Below, piece after piece: positions 38,265 through 48,377 of a stretch of DNA of 64,000 nt. Positions within the stretch are counted from its first letter, which is position 1. The number at the start of each line of letters is the position of its first letter. The stretch is from Oceanospirillum beijerinckii DSM 7166 (lineage in GTDB: Bacteria; Pseudomonadota; Gammaproteobacteria; Pseudomonadales; Halomonadaceae). The notes under the pieces were generated by a model. It was not told the origin of the DNA. It saw only the letters and a list, made by a program, of their open reading frames with translations, and searched no databases. The stretch is taken from NCBI RefSeq assembly GCF_000422425.1, contig NZ_AULT01000033.1, positions 1 through 64,000 of the forward strand, in the 5' to 3' direction. The position numbers were made by a program, and so were the translations under genes.

Positions 38265-38538
38265 GCACGCCTGTCGCTTTGCCTGCCATTGATATGTAAG
38301 TCGGCACAAAATGGAATTTAGGCATACACTGCAAGGAGATTTTTGCTGAGACTTCTGTTGACGCTTTTACAATACCTGAGTTGATGTTTTAGGAGTGGCT
38401 TTTATCGACGTACTTATCAAGGCTTTTTCAGAATAGTCTCGCGGTGAAAAATCCCTAAATGAGACTAGGGATTAACTCTCAAATCCGCTAAGATATCGCC
38501 CCTTTTTTGCCCCCAAGCCATTTTTTTCAGAGGTGTAC

Positions 38539-41400
38539 ATGCTGCCTTATATCCCCGGACAACGTTGGATCAGTGACGCGGAAAGTGATTTAGGTTTAGG
38601 AACTATTCTGACCTGTGATGCCCGTAGTGTAACCGTACTGTTTCAAGCTTCCGGTGAAACCCGGGTTTACTCCACCCGCACTGCCCCCCTGACCCGCGTT
38701 GCTTTTGCTATTGGAGATCAGATTGAGCATCACGAAGGCTGGATGCTGACGGTCACAGAGGTAGAAGAGGATAACGGCCTGCTGGTCTATCTGGGCGTCA
38801 AACAGGATGGCACACCTGAAGAGATGAGCGAAGCGCTGCTCAACAACCATATTCGTTTCCATAAGGCTAAGGACCGTCTGTTAACCGGTCAGATCGACCG
38901 TAATGACTGGTTTAATCTGAGATACCGCACCCTGCTGGATCAGGATCGTCTGAATCACTCCACGATTCGTGGCCTGAGCGGTGCCCGTATGGCACTGATT
39001 CCACACCAGCTCTATATCGCACACTCCGTGGCCAGCCGTTATGCGCCACGGGTACTGCTGGCTGATGAAGTTGGCTTGGGGAAAACCGTTGAGGCTGGCC
39101 TGATTCTGCATCAGCAGTTACTGAGTGGCCGTGCAGAGCGTGTACTGATCGTGGTGCCGGAGTCGCTGCAAAACCAATGGCTGGTCGAGATGCTGCGTCG
39201 TTTCAATCTGAAGTTCAGCCTGTACGACTATGAACGTTGCGCTCAGTATCCAGGGCAGAACGCCTTTGAACAGGCGCAGCTGGTGATTTGTAGCCTGGAG
39301 CTACTGACCGACCACCCAGAGCTGCAGCAACAGGCCGTTGCTGCAGAATGGGATCTGCTGGTGGTGGATGAAGCCCACCACCTGGAGTGGAGCGAAGAGG
39401 CGCCCAGCCAAGCCTACACCTGTATTGAAAGCCTTGCTCTGGATACCCCAGGGCTGTTACTGCTGACTGCAACGCCTGAGCAGCTGGGCAAGGGTAGCCA
39501 CTTTGCCCGCTTGCGCCTGTTAGATCCCGAGCGTTATAACAGCTTTGAGGAATTTGAGCAGGAAGAACAACAGTATCAACCCATTGCGCAGGCGCTGGAG
39601 ATGCTGGATCAGGATACCCTGTCTGACACTGAAGTTGCTCAACTCAAAGAGCTGTTACCCGAGAGCGATGCCCAGGCACTGCTGGAGCTGCTGAGTCAGG
39701 CAGAAGCCGACGACGAACAGAAACAGTCCGCGCGCAGTCAGCTGCAGGATCAACTGTTGGATCGCCATGGTACGGGTCGGGTACTGTTCCGTAACACCCG
39801 TGATACGGTCACAGGCTTTAAACAGCGTGAGCTGCACACCTATGAGCTGGAACTGCCCTCTCAGTATCGTGCACCACTGAATACCGGTGGTTTTAAGGCC
39901 CACCTGGCACCGGAAAGCAGTCTGCCGGGTATTCTGCACGATACCTGGTGTGAGTTTGATCCGCGCTTTAACTGGTTACTGGATCACCTGCATGAAAACG
40001 ATATCGATAAAACCCTGTTGATCTGTCACAGTGCGGAGTCGGCTCTGACATTATCCAATGCACTAAAAGAAGCCACAGGTATTCATGCTCCGGCTTTCCA
40101 TGAAGGTCTGAGTATTCTGGAGCGTGATCGAGCGGCGGCCTGGTTTGCTGATCACGAAGCGGGTCCTCCGGTACTGATCTGTTCCGAGATCGGTAGTGAA
40201 GGCCGTAACTTCCAGTTTGCCCGTCACTTGGTGCTGTTTGATCTACCGGCTAACCCGGACCTGTTGGAGCAGCGTATCGGTCGTCTGGATCGTATTGGTC
40301 AGCAACACGATATTCAGATTCATGTACCTTATTTTGCCGGTACGGGGCAGGCGCATATGCTGCAATGGTACAACCAGGGACTGGATGCCTTTAGCGCCCC
40401 TTGCCCTGCTGGTTCTGCCCTGTTTGCCGAATTTGGTCAATCGCTGGAAGAAGCGATTCTGGCACAAAATGCCAGCGCCCTTGAAGCTCTGATGACACAA
40501 ACCCAGCAACGTCGTGATGAGCTGAATGAAGCGATGCAGGCCGGTCGTGACCGCCTGCTGGAGCGTAACGCCTGCCGTCCACAGGCAGCGGCTGAACTGG
40601 TGAATGAGATTGAAGCCCAGGATGATCCAGAAGCGATGCAGCAGTGGCTGGAAACCGCACTGGATATCTTTGGTGTGAACAGTGAAGAAACCAGCCCAAC
40701 CAGCTGGCACCTGACCCCAGGTGAACATATGCTGAACTCCGATCTGCCGGGTCTGGATCACGAGGATGGTTTCTCCATGACCACCCATCGTGATGTCGCT
40801 CTGGTACGTGAAGAGTTGCAGTTCTTCAGTCATGAGCATCCATTTGTGCAAACCCTGCAGGAGCAGATTGTGCAGGGTAGCCTAGGCAACAGCGCGGTCA
40901 GTATCTTTAAAACCAAGGCGCTGCCGGAAGGCACTCTGCTGCTGGAAGTGATCGCCAGCGTTCAATGCAGTGCGCCGAAACATCTACATATTGGCCGCTA
41001 CCTGCCACCAAGCACGCTTCGCTTCCTACTGGATGAGCGTGGTAACAACCTGGCCGCCAAGGTGAGTTTTGAAGGTTTAGCGCCAAAACTGGATAAACTG
41101 AAAAAAGCGACCGCCCGTGAGGTTGTTAAATTGCGTCAGGAGCAGATTCGTACGCTGGCGGATAAAGCCGAAGAGCTGGCTAACGATCACCTGCCGACGA
41201 TTATCGAGCAGGCACAGCTGAATATGCAGGCACTGCTCTATCCTGAATTGCAGCGTATCAAAGCGTTGCAAGAGGTGAATCCATCGGTGCGGGATATCGA
41301 AGTCAAGGCTCTGGAGATGGAGTATCTGTCGGTGGCTCAGGCATTAGAAAATGCCCGTATCAATATCGAAGGTATTCGTGTGATTATTGTGACGGCTTAA
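38539..41400 (+). CDS. rapA: RNA polymerase-associated ATPase RapA
   Basis: A 953-residue Swi2/Snf2-type ATPase that recycles stalled RNA polymerase. N-terminal Tudor-like domains (YIPGQRWISDAESDLGLG, TRAPLTRV), Walker A ADEVGLGKTVEAGLI, DEAH box in VVDEAHHLEWS, LTATPEQLG and, in the second RecA lobe, GSEGRNFQFARHLVLFDLP and QRIGRLDRIGQ. Length matches RapA (968 residues in E. coli). ATG at 38539 is preferred to the GTG six bases upstream. Confidence 0.96.
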   Translation: MLPYIPGQRWISDAESDLGLGTILTCDARSVTVLFQASGETRVYSTRTAPLTRVAFAIGDQIEHHEGWMLTVTEVEEDNGLLVYLGVKQDGTPEEMSEALLNNHIRFHKAKDRLLTGQIDRNDWFNLRYRTLLDQDRLNHSTIRGLSGARMALIPHQLYIAHSVASRYAPRVLLADEVGLGKTVEAGLILHQQLLSGRAERVLIVVPESLQNQWLVEMLRRFNLKFSLYDYERCAQYPGQNAFEQAQLVICSLELLTDHPELQQQAVAAEWDLLVVDEAHHLEWSEEAPSQAYTCIESLALDTPGLLLLTATPEQLGKGSHFARLRLLDPERYNSFEEFEQEEQQYQPIAQALEMLDQDTLSDTEVAQLKELLPESDAQALLELLSQAEADDEQKQSARSQLQDQLLDRHGTGRVLFRNTRDTVTGFKQRELHTYELELPSQYRAPLNTGGFKAHLAPESSLPGILHDTWCEFDPRFNWLLDHLHENDIDKTLLICHSAESALTLSNALKEATGIHAPAFHEGLSILERDRAAAWFADHEAGPPVLICSEIGSEGRNFQFARHLVLFDLPANPDLLEQRIGRLDRIGQQHDIQIHVPYFAGTGQAHMLQWYNQGLDAFSAPCPAGSALFAEFGQSLEEAILAQNASALEALMTQTQQRRDELNEAMQAGRDRLLERNACRPQAAAELVNEIEAQDDPEAMQQWLETALDIFGVNSEETSPTSWHLTPGEHMLNSDLPGLDHEDGFSMTTHRDVALVREELQFFSHEHPFVQTLQEQIVQGSLGNSAVSIFKTKALPEGTLLLEVIASVQCSAPKHLHIGRYLPPSTLRFLLDERGNNLAAKVSFEGLAPKLDKLKKATAREVVKLRQEQIRTLADKAEELANDHLPTIIEQAQLNMQALLYPELQRIKALQEVNPSVRDIEVKALEMEYLSVAQALENARINIEGIRVIIVTA

Positions 41401-41410
41401 TCTCTGATAA

Positions 41411-41438
41411 AAAAACGCCTGCTATTGCAGGCGTTTTT
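41411..41438. terminator. Bidirectional terminator after rapA
   Basis: AAAAACGCCTGC and GCAGGCGTTTTT form a 12-bp stem around TATT; T and A tracts flank both sides, and the genes converge here. Confidence 0.9.
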
Positions 41439-41486
41439 TATTCATTTAATGTTTTTGAAGTAAGCCCTCATTGTCTTCACTCAGGA

Positions 41487-42932
41487 CTAGCCTTCTGTAG
41501 TAGGGGCTTGTTCAGCAGGTGGCTCATTAGAGCCTGCTTTAGCCTCATCAGTCTTAGCACCGTCAGAGCTAGCAGCCGCTTGCTTAGAACCATCCAGATC
41601 AAAACATAGGTTAGGCAAGAGCGCACTCATAGCGTCAAACTGTTTTTTGATCTGGGCCTGATGCTTCGCTTCAAGTTTATCGCTCCAGTAGAGTTCTACA
41701 GCTAAGCGCCATAATCGACGAAAGCGCCAACGTAACCCCTGAAGCAGATTGTGGATCTCTGACAGTTCTGCTTCGCTGCTATCTTCTGGATTGTCTTTGC
41801 TCCAGGTTAGCCATTCACTCAGGTGATCAGAGCCAAGCCCTGCCGAATCTTTGACCCAGTTTAATTGCGAAATGGTTTCGCTGACGCCTCGGGCAATTTT
41901 CACACGAGGGTAATGCCCTGCAATCTCATCCAGGTCTCTGATGCAATCGAACAGTCGTGCTATCTGGCTGTTTTCTTTTGCCACTGTTTCCAGTTCAACA
42001 GGCGTTTTCTCTTGAACGCTAAGCCGATCAGCTATATCCGGCTTTTTAAGTAATGCCAGCATGAACTCACTGGCACTGCCAAAGGTTCCCAAATTAATTT
42101 CCAGATAAGAGATCCACTCATGAGCGGACTTCTGTCCCCGCTCGGGGTCAAAATAGAGCTTAAACAGCTGATCACTCATACTCAGAATCTGAGCCAATTG
42201 ATTCACTTGTTGGCTGGCTTTATAAGCTGGGTAACCCGAGCGGTCACAGCGCTCGTGATGATCGGCAACGGCATTGAGCATGTCGTCACTGTAAATATTG
42301 CGACTCTCCAGGATCATACGAGCCACAATCGGGTGTGTTTTTAAGGCTCGCCACTGTTGTTTCGTTAAATCCTGAGTGGCAGTAGCGGCTTCGACAGGGA
42401 TATGCATTAGGCCAATATCGTGCGCCAAACCTGCAGAAAATGCAGAGAAATAGGTGTTGTAATGATGCCCCATCAGCTTGCACAGCAGAGGTACCAGCCA
42501 GCTGCAGAACAGGCTCCGCTGGTATACCAGAGGCATTACCCGGCTCATAACCGTTAGGCGCTGCAATATTTGGGACGGTATCGGCTTATTAAACAACAGT
42601 TGGCGCAGAGTGACTTCAAAGTCTGCATGGCTATGTAATAACCGCAGATCAGGTTCACTTTCAACCAGCTCTAAGGTCTGGTTCAGCACATCGTATACCG
42701 TCAAGGTATTGGCTACGACTATCGACTGATCCAGTTCTTTTTTTAGCTGATGGTGTATCAGGTGCCCGGCAACTCGTTTGGTAATAACAGAGCCTTTACT
42801 GAGCAGCAAAACCCCCTGATCGTTATAAATATCTTCCGATGCAGTGGTGGGATTAGTATCTTTAACCTCAGCCAGATGATTGACGTATTCGTCAGTCTGA
42901 TTCGGTTGATAATCGCTGGTCTCTTCCGACAT
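41487..42932 (-). CDS. HD-GYP-like domain protein
   Basis: A 481-residue cytoplasmic protein. Residues about 170-270 carry an HD domain with AHDIGLMHIPVEAA, HPIVARMIL, DHHERCDRSGYP and a following D in MSDQLFK. This is the HD-GYP arrangement (HDIG, HHE, GYP), the family of c-di-GMP phosphodiesterases, but the GYP box reads DRSGYP in place of DGxGYP, so activity is uncertain. The other parts are helical with a low-complexity C-terminus (AAASSDGAKTDEAKAG). Single gene convergent with rapA. Confidence 0.85.
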   Translation of the reverse strand: MSEETSDYQPNQTDEYVNHLAEVKDTNPTTASEDIYNDQGVLLLSKGSVITKRVAGHLIHHQLKKELDQSIVVANTLTVYDVLNQTLELVESEPDLRLLHSHADFEVTLRQLLFNKPIPSQILQRLTVMSRVMPLVYQRSLFCSWLVPLLCKLMGHHYNTYFSAFSAGLAHDIGLMHIPVEAATATQDLTKQQWRALKTHPIVARMILESRNIYSDDMLNAVADHHERCDRSGYPAYKASQQVNQLAQILSMSDQLFKLYFDPERGQKSAHEWISYLEINLGTFGSASEFMLALLKKPDIADRLSVQEKTPVELETVAKENSQIARLFDCIRDLDEIAGHYPRVKIARGVSETISQLNWVKDSAGLGSDHLSEWLTWSKDNPEDSSEAELSEIHNLLQGLRWRFRRLWRLAVELYWSDKLEAKHQAQIKKQFDAMSALLPNLCFDLDGSKQAAASSDGAKTDEAKAGSNEPPAEQAPTTEG

Positions 42933-43061
42933 TCAGGCACCCTTAATGCACTGAACCCGGTTCAGTGTGTGTTTATGTCCTAACATGAATACAGCATGAT
43001 AACAAAAACTAAGTATTTTCAAATATACAGAACACTGTCTAGGTGTAGAAATTACAGTCTG

Positions 43062-43952
43062 TTAAAGAATTTGTTGTAATGCAGGACGCAGTGTTTTGTA
43101 TTGAAATTCAAAGCCATTTTGCAGTAAACGTTCAGGCACAACCCTGGCTCCGGTCAATAGCATCTCAGACATCTCACCAAAGACAAGGCGAAGAGTAAAG
43201 GCCGGCAGAGGCATCAACAGAGGTCTTTTTAATGTGCCTGCCAGGATTCGGCTGAAAGTCCCATTGCGTACAGGTGTTGGTGCTGTGCCATTAAAAGCCC
43301 CGCTCAGGTCTTCCCGTTGCATCAGAAAATAGATGATATTGAGCAGATCCTGGCGATGAATCCACGGCATATAGTGATTACCGTTACCCATACGTCCACC
43401 CAGTCCCATTTTAAAAGGCGGCAACAAGCGGGCTAATAGTCCTCCATCGGCTTCCAATACCAGACCTGTGCGCAGAATACAGACTCGTACCCCATGTTTT
43501 TCTGCCGCCATAGCTTCAGCCTCCCAGGCCAGGCACAAGCGATGGGCAAACTCATCGTGGCAACTGCTATCTTCAGATACCTTTTCACTGCCATGGGCGC
43601 CATAGTAGCCAATAGCAGAACCACTGATCATCACCCTGGGTTTATGATCGGCTTGCTCGATATAGCTCACCAGCTGGCGGGTGGGCCCTAAGCGGCTATT
43701 CATCAGCAACTGTTTGCGCTTCTCACTCCAGCGGGCATCAGCAATAGGTGCACCGGCCAGATTGATTACTGCATCCATCGCTTGGCCCAGCCAACCAAAA
43801 GGGTCAGTAGCAGCATTGACAGTATGCCCCAATACTTCATTAACCTGATCTGGACGTCGGCTTACTACGTATAGCGTATGGCCTTGGGTGATGAGCTGGC
43901 GACAGAGAGCCTTACCAATAAATCCTGTACCACCGGTAATCAAAATATGCAT
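43062..43952 (-). CDS. TIGR01777-family NAD(P)-dependent epimerase
   Basis: A 296-residue extended-SDR protein with MHILITGGTGFIGKALCRQL (NAD site TGGTGFIG), INLAGAPIADARWSEKRKQ and SGSAIGYYG, the YfcH/TIGR01777 signatures, and the C-terminal DUF1731 segment near residue 250 (PLPAFTLRLVFGEMSEML). Substrate unknown. It lies divergent from the CbiX-like gene; the TIGR01777 gene in pseudomonad photolyase clusters is one basis for the cluster reading. Confidence 0.9.
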   Translation of the reverse strand: MHILITGGTGFIGKALCRQLITQGHTLYVVSRRPDQVNEVLGHTVNAATDPFGWLGQAMDAVINLAGAPIADARWSEKRKQLLMNSRLGPTRQLVSYIEQADHKPRVMISGSAIGYYGAHGSEKVSEDSSCHDEFAHRLCLAWEAEAMAAEKHGVRVCILRTGLVLEADGGLLARLLPPFKMGLGGRMGNGNHYMPWIHRQDLLNIIYFLMQREDLSGAFNGTAPTPVRNGTFSRILAGTLKRPLLMPLPAFTLRLVFGEMSEMLLTGARVVPERLLQNGFEFQYKTLRPALQQIL

Positions 43953-44069
43953 GATCTTCTCCCTTACAGCAGTCTCAAAACCGGAATAAATACAGCGTGC
44001 CTGTATTCAAGTATTATTCACAATAACTATTTTGTATAACTTTTTACGTCATCTATTTGCGAGCCGATT

Positions 44070-44438
44070 ATGCAACAGCAAAAAAAAGTTCTTGTTCTAC
44101 TGGCTCATGGCAGCCGTGACCCTCGTTGGCAGGAACCCTTTCATCAACTGACTCAACAGATTATTGAAAATCAGAGCAACCCGGTTTATCTGGCTTTTAT
44201 GGAGCTGTGCTCGCCTAGTCTGGAAGAAGTTGTTGCACAGGTTGATAGTCAGCAATACCAACAGCTAGAGATTATTCCACTGTTTTTCTCGGCAGGTCGC
44301 CATTTGCGTCATGATGTACCTCAACAGATCGAAGAGCTGGCCCGGAAGTACCCGCAGCTGTCGATTCATCTGCAAGGCCCTATTGGACTGCATCCTAAAA
44401 TGACTCAAACCCTGACTGAGTTGATTCAGGACATGTAA
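44070..44438 (+). CDS. CbiX/SirB N-terminal-domain protein
   Basis: A 122-residue single-domain protein with VLVLLAHGSRDPRWQEPFHQL at the start and IIPLFFSAGRHLRHDVPQQI in the middle: the two His are the metal-site residues of sirohydrochlorin/cobalto-chelatases. A bacterial CbiX is usually about twice this length; the small form can act as a dimer. Its function in this cluster is not known. Confidence 0.85.
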   Translation: MQQQKKVLVLLAHGSRDPRWQEPFHQLTQQIIENQSNPVYLAFMELCSPSLEEVVAQVDSQQYQQLEIIPLFFSAGRHLRHDVPQQIEELARKYPQLSIHLQGPIGLHPKMTQTLTELIQDM

Positions 44439-44453
44439 GCGTGAAAATAAAAC

Positions 44454-44480
44454 TTGTACAAATTATTTTTTATGTACAAT
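44454..44480. promoter_or_regulatory. TTGTACA/TGTACAA operator overlapping a promoter
   Basis: TTGTACA at 44454-44460 and TGTACAA at 44473-44479 form a perfect inverted repeat with 12 bases between. TTGTAC and TACAAT can act as -35 and -10 elements with 15 bases between. TGTACA repeats of this kind are the operators of LitR/CarH-type MerR regulators, and such a regulator is encoded two genes downstream. Confidence 0.7.
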
Positions 44481-44555
44481 AATAAATTCAGCGCTTGGAG
44501 TGAGTAACGAACAAATCAGGCCAATACATGACCCATTTTGTCGAGGGACAGAGCC

Positions 44556-45536
44556 ATGAATCAGACTGTTGAACAGTGGGATTTTCCACAACGTGATATT
44601 CAGATTGGCATTAGCCAATGCCTGTTAGGTGACAAGGTGCGTTTTGATGGCGGGCATAAGCAATCCCGCTTCTGCACCGATACTCTGGGCCAATTTGTGA
44701 ACTTTGTACCGGTCTGCCCTGAGATGGGTACCGGTATGGGGACCCCCCGTGAAGCGATCCGTTTGGTTGATCGGGAAGAACTGGGCGTACGTGTTGAGGG
44801 CAATCGCACCGGAGATGACTATACCGAAGCCTTGACTCAATTTAGCGAACGGGCTGTGGAGCGCCTGCCCCATCTGGGCGGTTATATTCTGCTGGGCAAA
44901 TCACCCAGCTGCGGCATGGAACGTGTAAAGGTCTATCGTACAAATGGTCATCTGTCGGATGTGCGTAGAAGTGGCGTCTTTGCTGAGAAACTACTGGAAC
45001 GTTATCCGTCACTGCCGGTTGAAGAGGTGGGTCGCCTGAATGACCCTATCCTGAGGGAAAGCTTTTTAACCCGTGTTTTTGCCTACAGTACCTGGCAACA
45101 GATCCAGCAGGAAGGCATGACTCCGGGCAAGCTGATCGAGTTTCATACTCAGTACAAACCGATTCTGATGGCTCATAATCAACAGGGCTATCGGGACCTG
45201 GGCGCTTGGTTGGCGGGTGTAGATAAAGAAAATATTGAACAAAAAGCTGAACAGTATCTGCCGAAGTTTATGGCGATTCTGAAGCAACCCGCCAGCCGGA
45301 AAAATCATACCAATGTGCTGATGCATATGCAGGGCTACCTGAAACGCTTCCTGGCCAGTAGAGAACGCCGGTTATTGAGTCAGACTATCGACCAATATCG
45401 CACCGGAGCCCTGCCTCTGATTGCCCCGCTGGTACTGATGCGCCATCTGTTTCAGGTACATGGTTGTGATTATAGCGGTAACTATCGTTATCTATTTCCT
45501 TATCCAGAGCCTTTAGCGATTAATGAGCAGCCTTGA
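44556..45536 (+). CDS. DUF523-DUF1722 fusion protein
   Basis: A 326-residue protein of two domains. DUF523 at about 10-155 (IGISQCLLGDKVRFDGGHKQ, VPVCPEMGTGMGTPRE, GKSPSCGMERV, with conserved Cys) and DUF1722/YbgA at about 190-310 (HTQYKPILMAHNQQGYRDLG, VLMHMQGYLKRFL). Biochemical function unknown; the Cys-rich DUF523 may bind metal. ATG at 44556 follows GAGGGA. The operator at 44454 precedes it, so it heads the unit DUF523-merR-phrB. The same fusion is known beside photolyase genes. Confidence 0.9.
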   Translation: MNQTVEQWDFPQRDIQIGISQCLLGDKVRFDGGHKQSRFCTDTLGQFVNFVPVCPEMGTGMGTPREAIRLVDREELGVRVEGNRTGDDYTEALTQFSERAVERLPHLGGYILLGKSPSCGMERVKVYRTNGHLSDVRRSGVFAEKLLERYPSLPVEEVGRLNDPILRESFLTRVFAYSTWQQIQQEGMTPGKLIEFHTQYKPILMAHNQQGYRDLGAWLAGVDKENIEQKAEQYLPKFMAILKQPASRKNHTNVLMHMQGYLKRFLASRERRLLSQTIDQYRTGALPLIAPLVLMRHLFQVHGCDYSGNYRYLFPYPEPLAINEQP

Positions 45537-45587
45537 GTACTCAACAAATAGTTTTTAGCGATTAATGAGTAGCCTGGAGCGCTTTAT

Positions 45588-45710
45588 TCAGTTTCCTGAC
45601 TGAATACCCAATAACTGCAATACATACGCTGCCAAGGTCATAGGCAGTGCAAAAAATAAAATGCCAAAGAAAAAAGTGCCAGAGGACAAAGAGTAAGCCT
45701 GCGCGATCAC
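45588..45710 (-). CDS. Possible tiny membrane protein
   Basis: A 40-codon frame on the minus strand from a GTG at 45710: SLSSGTFFFGILFFALPMT and a second part AAYVLQLLGIQSGN, one convincing transmembrane helix. AGGAG lies about 12 bases before the GTG. It is antisense within the gap before merR. No family recognised; it could be chance. Confidence 0.25.
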   Translation of the reverse strand: MIAQAYSLSSGTFFFGILFFALPMTLAAYVLQLLGIQSGN

Positions 45711-45758
45711 TCTGCTTCTGGCTACTCCTGCACAAAGATAAGAAAGAGCCGTATTCCT

Positions 45759-46676
45759 ATGACTGAATCCGCGATCGAAATACCCGAAACTCCTGCGCCA
45801 CAATCCAGTATGCCGATTCGGGATGTGGCGGAAAAAACCGGAGTCAATCCGGTAACCCTGAGGGCCTGGGAGCGCCGATACGGTTTATTAACGCCACTCA
45901 GAACCCCCAAAGGACACCGCCTGTACCGCCAGAAAGATGTAGAACGTATTATTCAGATCCAACAGTGGTTGAATCGTGGCGTTGCGGTGAGTCAGGTAAA
46001 GCCCTTGTTGGAAGACACTCAGTCTCTGACCCAGGCCCCGTCAGACAGCAGCGATTCAACAACCGATTGGCAGCCAACGCTGAATGAGGCTTGCTCAGCG
46101 TTACTACACGGTCAGATATCGCGCTTTGACCAAACCGTTAATCAGATTGGCGCAATTTATCCGGTTTCACTCTTGGTGCGCTTTTTTTGGCTACCACTAA
46201 TGGATTGGCTGAACCAGCAAAGTGATAGCGAGCGGCGCATGCTGGCTGAAACACAGCTGGAGGGCTATCTGCGCAGTCGCGCCGGTGCCCGTATGCTGCA
46301 TCGACAGCCTCCTGGTCAGCAGCAGCACAAGCTTTTGATTACACAACGGCCTTCACAGCAACCGCAAATTCTGCCCTGGCTGGCAGTGCTGGCGTGTATC
46401 GATCGCAACATTCCAGTCATTACCCTGGAGCAGTTACCCAGCTGGTCATTACTGCATCTGATGTCGGAGCAGCAAGCAATCTCAGGGCTACTGCTTTTTA
46501 GCAATGACAGACTACCTAAACTGAAAGCCCGCGAACAGCAACAGGTTAATAGCCTGTCCTTTCCTTGCTATCTATCAGGCCCTGCCAGTGCATTGCCGCA
46601 GGAGCAACTGACGGATAAACAATGGCGTGTGGATTCCGATTGGTTAACTGTATTGGAACAGCTGAAACTAAGCTGA
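45759..46676 (+). CDS. MerR-family regulator, LitR/CarH-like without B12 motif
   Basis: A 305-residue regulator. The MerR helix-turn-helix at about 18-85 reads MPIRDVAEKTGVNPVTLRAWERRYGLLTPLRTPKGHRLY, the form typical of the LitR/CarA/CarH group. The rest (about 100-300) matches the overall size of the B12-binding light sensor domain, but the DxHxxG cobalamin motif is missing. In pseudomonads, LitR-type regulators without B12 exist in light-responsive gene clusters with phrB. The gene lies between DUF523-DUF1722 and phrB on the same strand; the upstream TGTACA operator probably is its own target. Confidence 0.88.
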   Translation: MTESAIEIPETPAPQSSMPIRDVAEKTGVNPVTLRAWERRYGLLTPLRTPKGHRLYRQKDVERIIQIQQWLNRGVAVSQVKPLLEDTQSLTQAPSDSSDSTTDWQPTLNEACSALLHGQISRFDQTVNQIGAIYPVSLLVRFFWLPLMDWLNQQSDSERRMLAETQLEGYLRSRAGARMLHRQPPGQQQHKLLITQRPSQQPQILPWLAVLACIDRNIPVITLEQLPSWSLLHLMSEQQAISGLLLFSNDRLPKLKAREQQQVNSLSFPCYLSGPASALPQEQLTDKQWRVDSDWLTVLEQLKLS

Positions 46677-46707
46677 GGCTGGAGCAATCCAAGCATAGGA
46701 TATTTTT

Positions 46708-48297
46708 ATGACTCATCACCCCCAACGTATTTTAGTTTGGTTTCGCTCCGATCTAAGAGTGCATGACAACCCCGCACTGTGGAGTGCATATCAGGCCCTG
46801 ATTGATGTCAGGCAACAGGGCTTGCACAATGCTGAGTTAATCGCTTGCTTTCTTCGCCCACAACGGCAGTGGCAGCAGCACGACTGGGGGTATAATAAGC
46901 AGCGTTTTGTTGAGCGCTGTTTATTGGACCTGAAACAGTGTCTGGCAGAATATAATATCCCTTTGTTAACACTGGACTGTGACGACTTTCAGTGTCAGCA
47001 AGCACTGCTCATTCAGCTGTGTCAGCAGTTGAACTGTAAGCATATTTTTGCCAATGAAGAGCCGGAGTTTAATGAGCGCCAGCGTGATTATCAGTTGGAG
47101 CAGCAGGCCTTAAATCTGGATATTCACTGCCAGTTCTTCCATGATCAAAGCCTGATTCCCATGGGCCAATTGCTGAAAAATGATGGTACACCTTATCGGG
47201 TCTACTCCGCTTTTCGTAAACGAGCACTGCAATCTCTGGAACAGAACCCGGTGCAACTCGTTTCCAGTATCCCGAAAGAAGCAGTTAACCCAGCCACCTC
47301 TAATATAGACGCGCCTAACCCCACTGCATCAATCAGACAATCGAGCGCTTTGCCACTGGAGCAACAGCTGATACAAACGCTAGAAAATGCAGGACAAGCA
47401 AGTAGTTATACTGGTAATAATCACAATGAGGTTAGCAACCAGATACAGTGCTACCGCTTTTTCCAGCCTCAGGCTTATTCATCCGATCCGATACAACAGC
47501 AGTGGCCTTGTTCTGAACGACAGGCGATTACTCAGCTGAATCAATTCTGCCAGGATGGTATCGGGCGCTATGCCCACAGCCGGGATATTCCCTCTGATCG
47601 ATCAGGAACCAGTCAGCTGTCGGCTCTGCAAGCCGCCGGTAAACTATCCATGAAACTGTGCTGGCAAGAAACTCTGAGAGTACTGGTGACCGAGCCGGGC
47701 AGTGCGGAATCTGCCGGACGCTGGCGGGATGAACTGCTATGGCGGGAATTTTACCGCCATCTGCTGGTGCTGTATCCCCAGCTGTGTCGTTATCAACCTT
47801 TTAAGACTCAGACCCAAGCCCTTGTCTGGCGGGATGATCAGGAAGGCTTAGAACGTTGGCAACAAGGTAAAACCGGATTTCCGCTAGTGGATGCGGCCAT
47901 GAGGCAACTGCTGGAGACCGGCTGGATGCATAACCGCCTGCGTATGCTAACGGCGGTATTTCTGAGTAAATATCTATTGATCGATTGGCGACACGGCGAA
48001 CGCTGGTTTATGCAGCATCTGGTGGACGGTGATCTGGCGTCGAATAATGGCGGTTGGCAGTGGGCGGCCTCAACAGGCACCGATGCGGTGCCCTATTTCC
48101 GTTTATTGAGCCCTTATCGACAGGCGGAACGCTTTGATGCTAAGGGCACGTTTATCGCGCGCTATGTGCCAGAGCTGGAAAAACTGCCTGCTAAGCAGAG
48201 AATTCAGCCCAAAGGTTATGTGCAGGGCTATCCCTCACCTATGGTAGACCTTTCGGAAGCACGTGAGCGTATGTTAAGCGCTTTTAAGGCGTTATAA
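46708..48297 (+). CDS. phrB: Deoxyribodipyrimidine photolyase
   Basis: A 529-residue class I photolyase, which repairs cyclobutane dimers using blue light. N-terminal antenna domain ([17 protein letters not shown]) and C-terminal FAD domain with [73 protein letters not shown] and [16 protein letters not shown]. The Trp residues of the electron path appear to be present. It is about 55 residues longer than E. coli PhrB (472), mainly from a Ser/Asn/Thr-rich insertion at about 190-260. Last gene of the light cluster. Confidence 0.95.
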   Translation: MTHHPQRILVWFRSDLRVHDNPALWSAYQALIDVRQQGLHNAELIACFLRPQRQWQQHDWGYNKQRFVERCLLDLKQCLAEYNIPLLTLDCDDFQCQQALLIQLCQQLNCKHIFANEEPEFNERQRDYQLEQQALNLDIHCQFFHDQSLIPMGQLLKNDGTPYRVYSAFRKRALQSLEQNPVQLVSSIPKEAVNPATSNIDAPNPTASIRQSSALPLEQQLIQTLENAGQASSYTGNNHNEVSNQIQCYRFFQPQAYSSDPIQQQWPCSERQAITQLNQFCQDGIGRYAHSRDIPSDRSGTSQLSALQAAGKLSMKLCWQETLRVLVTEPGSAESAGRWRDELLWREFYRHLLVLYPQLCRYQPFKTQTQALVWRDDQEGLERWQQGKTGFPLVDAAMRQLLETGWMHNRLRMLTAVFLSKYLLIDWRHGERWFMQHLVDGDLASNNGGWQWAASTGTDAVPYFRLLSPYRQAERFDAKGTFIARYVPELEKLPAKQRIQPKGYVQGYPSPMVDLSEARERMLSAFKAL

Positions 48298-48320
48298 GAG
48301 CCATCAAAAACCATTAAATT

Positions 48321-48348
48321 AAAGCAGATCAGCACACTGGTCTGCTTT
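48321..48348. terminator. Bidirectional terminator between phrB and the PAS-MCP
   Basis: AAAGCAGATCAG pairs with CTGGTCTGCTTT around CACA; the genes converge on it. Confidence 0.8.
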
Positions 48349-48377
48349 AGTTCAATGGTGTCCAGTTGTCGCTCTAT

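Noticed and set aside
42758-42983. Overlapping small frames at the start of the HD-GYP-like gene
   Set aside because: Shadows of that gene; its own frame is longer and has the HD motifs.
43953-44069. TTGTATAA near 44030 as a second LitR site
   Set aside because: Only one half-site, with a mismatch, and no partner at the right distance.
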